Below, one piece after another: positions 4,116 through 5,869 of a stretch of 5,869 nucleotides of DNA (position 1 is its first letter; each line of letters opens with the position of its first letter). The notes below the pieces were generated by a model that searched no databases, was not told the DNA's origin, and saw nothing but the letters and a program-made list of their open reading frames with translations. The DNA lies in assembly GCA_947177595.1 (NCBI GenBank), contig CAMWUZ010000113.1:1-5869 (forward strand), in the 5' to 3' direction. Made by a program: the position numbers and the translations under genes. The DNA comes from an uncultured Porphyromonadaceae bacterium (lineage in GTDB: Bacteria; Bacteroidota; Bacteroidia; Bacteroidales; Muribaculaceae).

Positions 4116-5159
4116 ATGGCATCAAATACCTCCGCGGTCACCTTCTCGTCACTCAAGCAGTCACTTGAAAAAAAGCGATATGCTCCCGTATATCTGCTTC
4201 ACGGCGAGGAATCATACTTTGTTGATGTACTGACCGATCTTTTTGCCGGAATACTCCCGGAGAGCGAGCGCGATTTCAATCTCTACACAATATATGCGCA
4301 GGAATCTGACGCTGCTACTATCGCCGATACCTGCCGCCGCTTCCCGATGATTGCGGAGCATCAGATTGTGATTGTGAAAGATTTGCAGAACCTGAAATCG
4401 AACCAGTTGCAGCCCATTGTAGATTATCTCGCCAATCCTACACCCACCACTATTCTCGTACTGAGTATGCGTGGGGTCAGAATTACCACCAAGACCCTGC
4501 CTGCGGCTGTAAAAGGAGCGGGAGGAATCGTTTTTGAGTCAGCTAAGATAAAAGAGAACCAGATTGGCACCGAAATTCACTCTATCGCAAAGGAATTAGG
4601 CTTGAATATAGAGCCTAAGGGTATCTCTATGCTGAGAGATTATGTGGGCACGGATGTTTCGCGGCTGTACAATCAGATTGAAAAACTCGCCATGATACTG
4701 CCCAAGGGTGCCACAATCACTCCCGAAAGCATTGAGCTGAACATCGGCATAAGCAAGGATTTCAATAATTTCGAGCTGCTGGATGCCATAGCGGAGAAAA
4801 AGATTGACAAGATATACCGAATCATTCAGTATTTCAGAAATAATCCAAAAAAGAATCCTACCGTTCTTACCGCATCCACGATTTTCAACTACTTCTCCAG
4901 ACTGCTGATCTACCATTATACAAAAGACAAATCACCTGCTTCCGCAACCCGCGCGCTCGGGCTTCAGTGGGAAAGCCAGTTGAGAAGCTACGTCACCGGA
5001 GCGAGAAACTACAATGCCTTCAAAGTCATTGAAATCATATCGGCTATCCGCGAATTTGACACCAGGTGCAAGGGCATAGACTCGCGTCAGTCAGAGTGGG
5101 ATCTCCTCCACGACCTTATGTTCAGAATCGTGATGGCTGAAGGAAATATCGCTATTTGA
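4116..5159 (+). CDS. holA: DNA polymerase III subunit delta (HolA)
   Basis: Delta is the clamp-loader subunit that opens the beta sliding clamp and works with DnaX (tau/gamma) and delta' at the replication fork. The 347-aa length fits the family. The N-terminal AAA+-like domain shows VYLLHGEESYFVD at about 25-37, which occupies the place of a P-loop but lacks the Walker A lysine, as is normal for delta. Next come RRFPMIAEHQIVIVKD at 74-89 and the family block YVGTDVSRLYNQIEKL at 176-191. The C-terminal collar domain ends with FDTRCKGIDSRQSEWDLLHDLM at 314-335. The ATG at 4116 is the first in frame after the palindrome and fits the family start; no Shine-Dalgarno is visible. The gene diverges from the PD-(D/E)xK gene across a 44-bp gap, and its last 8 nt overlap the opposing barrel gene. 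Its control may involve the palindrome at 4083-4108. Confidence 0.94.
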   Translation: MASNTSAVTFSSLKQSLEKKRYAPVYLLHGEESYFVDVLTDLFAGILPESERDFNLYTIYAQESDAATIADTCRRFPMIAEHQIVIVKDLQNLKSNQLQPIVDYLANPTPTTILVLSMRGVRITTKTLPAAVKGAGGIVFESAKIKENQIGTEIHSIAKELGLNIEPKGISMLRDYVGTDVSRLYNQIEKLAMILPKGATITPESIELNIGISKDFNNFELLDAIAEKKIDKIYRIIQYFRNNPKKNPTVLTASTIFNYFSRLLIYHYTKDKSPASATRALGLQWESQLRSYVTGARNYNAFKVIEIISAIREFDTRCKGIDSRQSEWDLLHDLMFRIVMAEGNIAI

Positions 5160-5862
5160 GGCGAAACATATAGCCGAGCGAAATCTCTATGGATGTGTTT
5201 CTCGAACCCGAAAACACATCCCTTTTTGTTGCCGGGAAAATATTTCCCAAACCGAAATAATATCGTCCCTCAAGCACTATGCTGTGCTTCTTCCTTATAA
5301 TAAATTCCGCTCCGATTCCCCCGAGAATACCGTAATCGAACTTATTCTTTATATCCATACTCATCTGCTCAACGCTGCGATAAGTAGGAAAACCCGGCTG
5401 CTTCAGCGCATTGGCATAGTCGAAATCAGATGTGATTTTGCTTCCGAGAAGATAGCTCACCGACGCACCGAGATTCACGAAACCTTTTACCTTTTCACTA
5501 CCGAAATAGATATGGGTCAAAACCGGCAGAGTGACGTATGTCATCTCTCTGTCATAGGCAAACGGAGCTTTCTCGAAATTCTCTTTCCAACCACGCTGCT
5601 CAACAAGCAATTCACCGATAATTCCAAAAATCTTCTCTTCGGTATAGCGTGCCGTCACACCCATCAGCAATCCCTGGCGGAGAGTCTGCTTGACATGAGG
5701 GGTAAACTGTACGTTGGACAAAGTGGCTCCACCTTTCGCGCCGATATATACTTTGGGCTCATACATCCTCTGCGCGGCTGCGGTTCCACCACTGATACAT
5801 ATCAGAGCGGTCAACAACATAATCACCTTTCGGGCACGGGCAGCAAATACCTTGTCAGTCAT
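5152..5862 (-). CDS. PorT-like outer-membrane beta-barrel protein with signal peptide
   Basis: This 236-aa protein begins with a Sec-type signal: a basic n-region (K4, R9, R11, K12), a hydrophobic core around VIMLLTALICISGG (13-26) and a probable cleavage near TAAAQ (27-31). The mature part alternates hydrophobic and polar residues in strands rich in Gly and aromatic residues, such as VYIGAKGGATLSNV at its start, FVNLGASVSYLLGS, FDYGILGGIGAEFII and HSIVLEGRYYFGLG, ending in ISLGYMFRLK. This pattern and length fit the Bacteroidetes PorT/OMP_b-brl_2 type of about eight-stranded barrels. The specific role is unknown; true PorT acts in type IX secretion, but many paralogues have no assigned function, so I do not call it porT. 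The start at 5862 is only 7 nt from the window edge; a later Met at residue 15 would leave a signal without its basic n-region. Its 3' end overlaps holA by 8 nt, tail to tail. Confidence 0.85.
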   Translation of the reverse strand: MTDKVFAARARKVIMLLTALICISGGTAAAQRMYEPKVYIGAKGGATLSNVQFTPHVKQTLRQGLLMGVTARYTEEKIFGIIGELLVEQRGWKENFEKAPFAYDREMTYVTLPVLTHIYFGSEKVKGFVNLGASVSYLLGSKITSDFDYANALKQPGFPTYRSVEQMSMDIKNKFDYGILGGIGAEFIIRKKHSIVLEGRYYFGLGNIFPATKRDVFSGSRNTSIEISLGYMFRLK

Positions 5863-5869
5863 GTTAAAT

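Noticed and set aside
4072..4125. N-terminal extension of the PD-(D/E)xK protein to an ATG at 4125.
   Set aside because: It would translate through the palindrome and overlap the holA start, while the ATG at 4071 has an AGGAG ribosome binding site at good spacing.

Overview
The window looks like a core-genome stretch from a Bacteroidota bacterium, most likely order Bacteroidales; a Muribaculaceae-like gut lineage is my guess only. The pointers are the protein types (the long Bacteroidetes form of QueA, a PorT-like outer-membrane barrel, a stand-alone HsdR-N domain protein beside holA), the near absence of Shine-Dalgarno sequences, and several matches to the Bacteroidetes -7 promoter element TAnnTTTG. 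GC content is moderate and even. I see no mobile element, CRISPR array, tRNA or rRNA.

Layout, left to right. Bases 1-201 (minus) are the first 67 codons of a ParA/Soj chromosome-partitioning ATPase that runs off the left edge. A 113-bp gap holds a good parA promoter and a pair of 13-bp direct repeats with a 20-bp period. queA (minus, 315-1523) follows. A 161-bp divergent intergenic region then separates queA from a plus-strand pair: a YbiT-like ABC-F ATPase (1685-3301) and, 3 bp later, a small Dabb-domain protein (3305-3598). This pair runs tail to tail into a minus-strand PD-(D/E)xK domain protein (3586-4071) with a 13-nt overlap. A 44-bp divergent region containing a perfect 26-bp palindrome separates that gene from holA (plus, 4116-5159), the DNA polymerase III delta subunit. 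holA overlaps by 8 nt the 3' end of a minus-strand outer-membrane beta-barrel gene (5152-5862), whose promoter lies beyond the right edge.

The genes are mainly housekeeping: chromosome segregation (ParA), tRNA queuosine modification (QueA), ribosome-associated ATPase (ABC-F), clamp loading (HolA) and an envelope protein. No single pathway links them. The ABC-F and Dabb genes are the only clear operon candidate. The PD-(D/E)xK gene and holA share a small divergent control region.

I do not see a clearly new multi-gene system. The points most worth a second look are: the ABC-F protein, whose second nucleotide site has lost its Walker A lysine and catalytic glutamate while the first looks intact; the 26-bp palindrome between the nuclease-like gene and holA; a perfect 13-bp-stem hairpin inside the nuclease-like gene just past the end of the Dabb gene; and the interlocked divergent promoters with a possible leader peptide ahead of the ABC-F gene.
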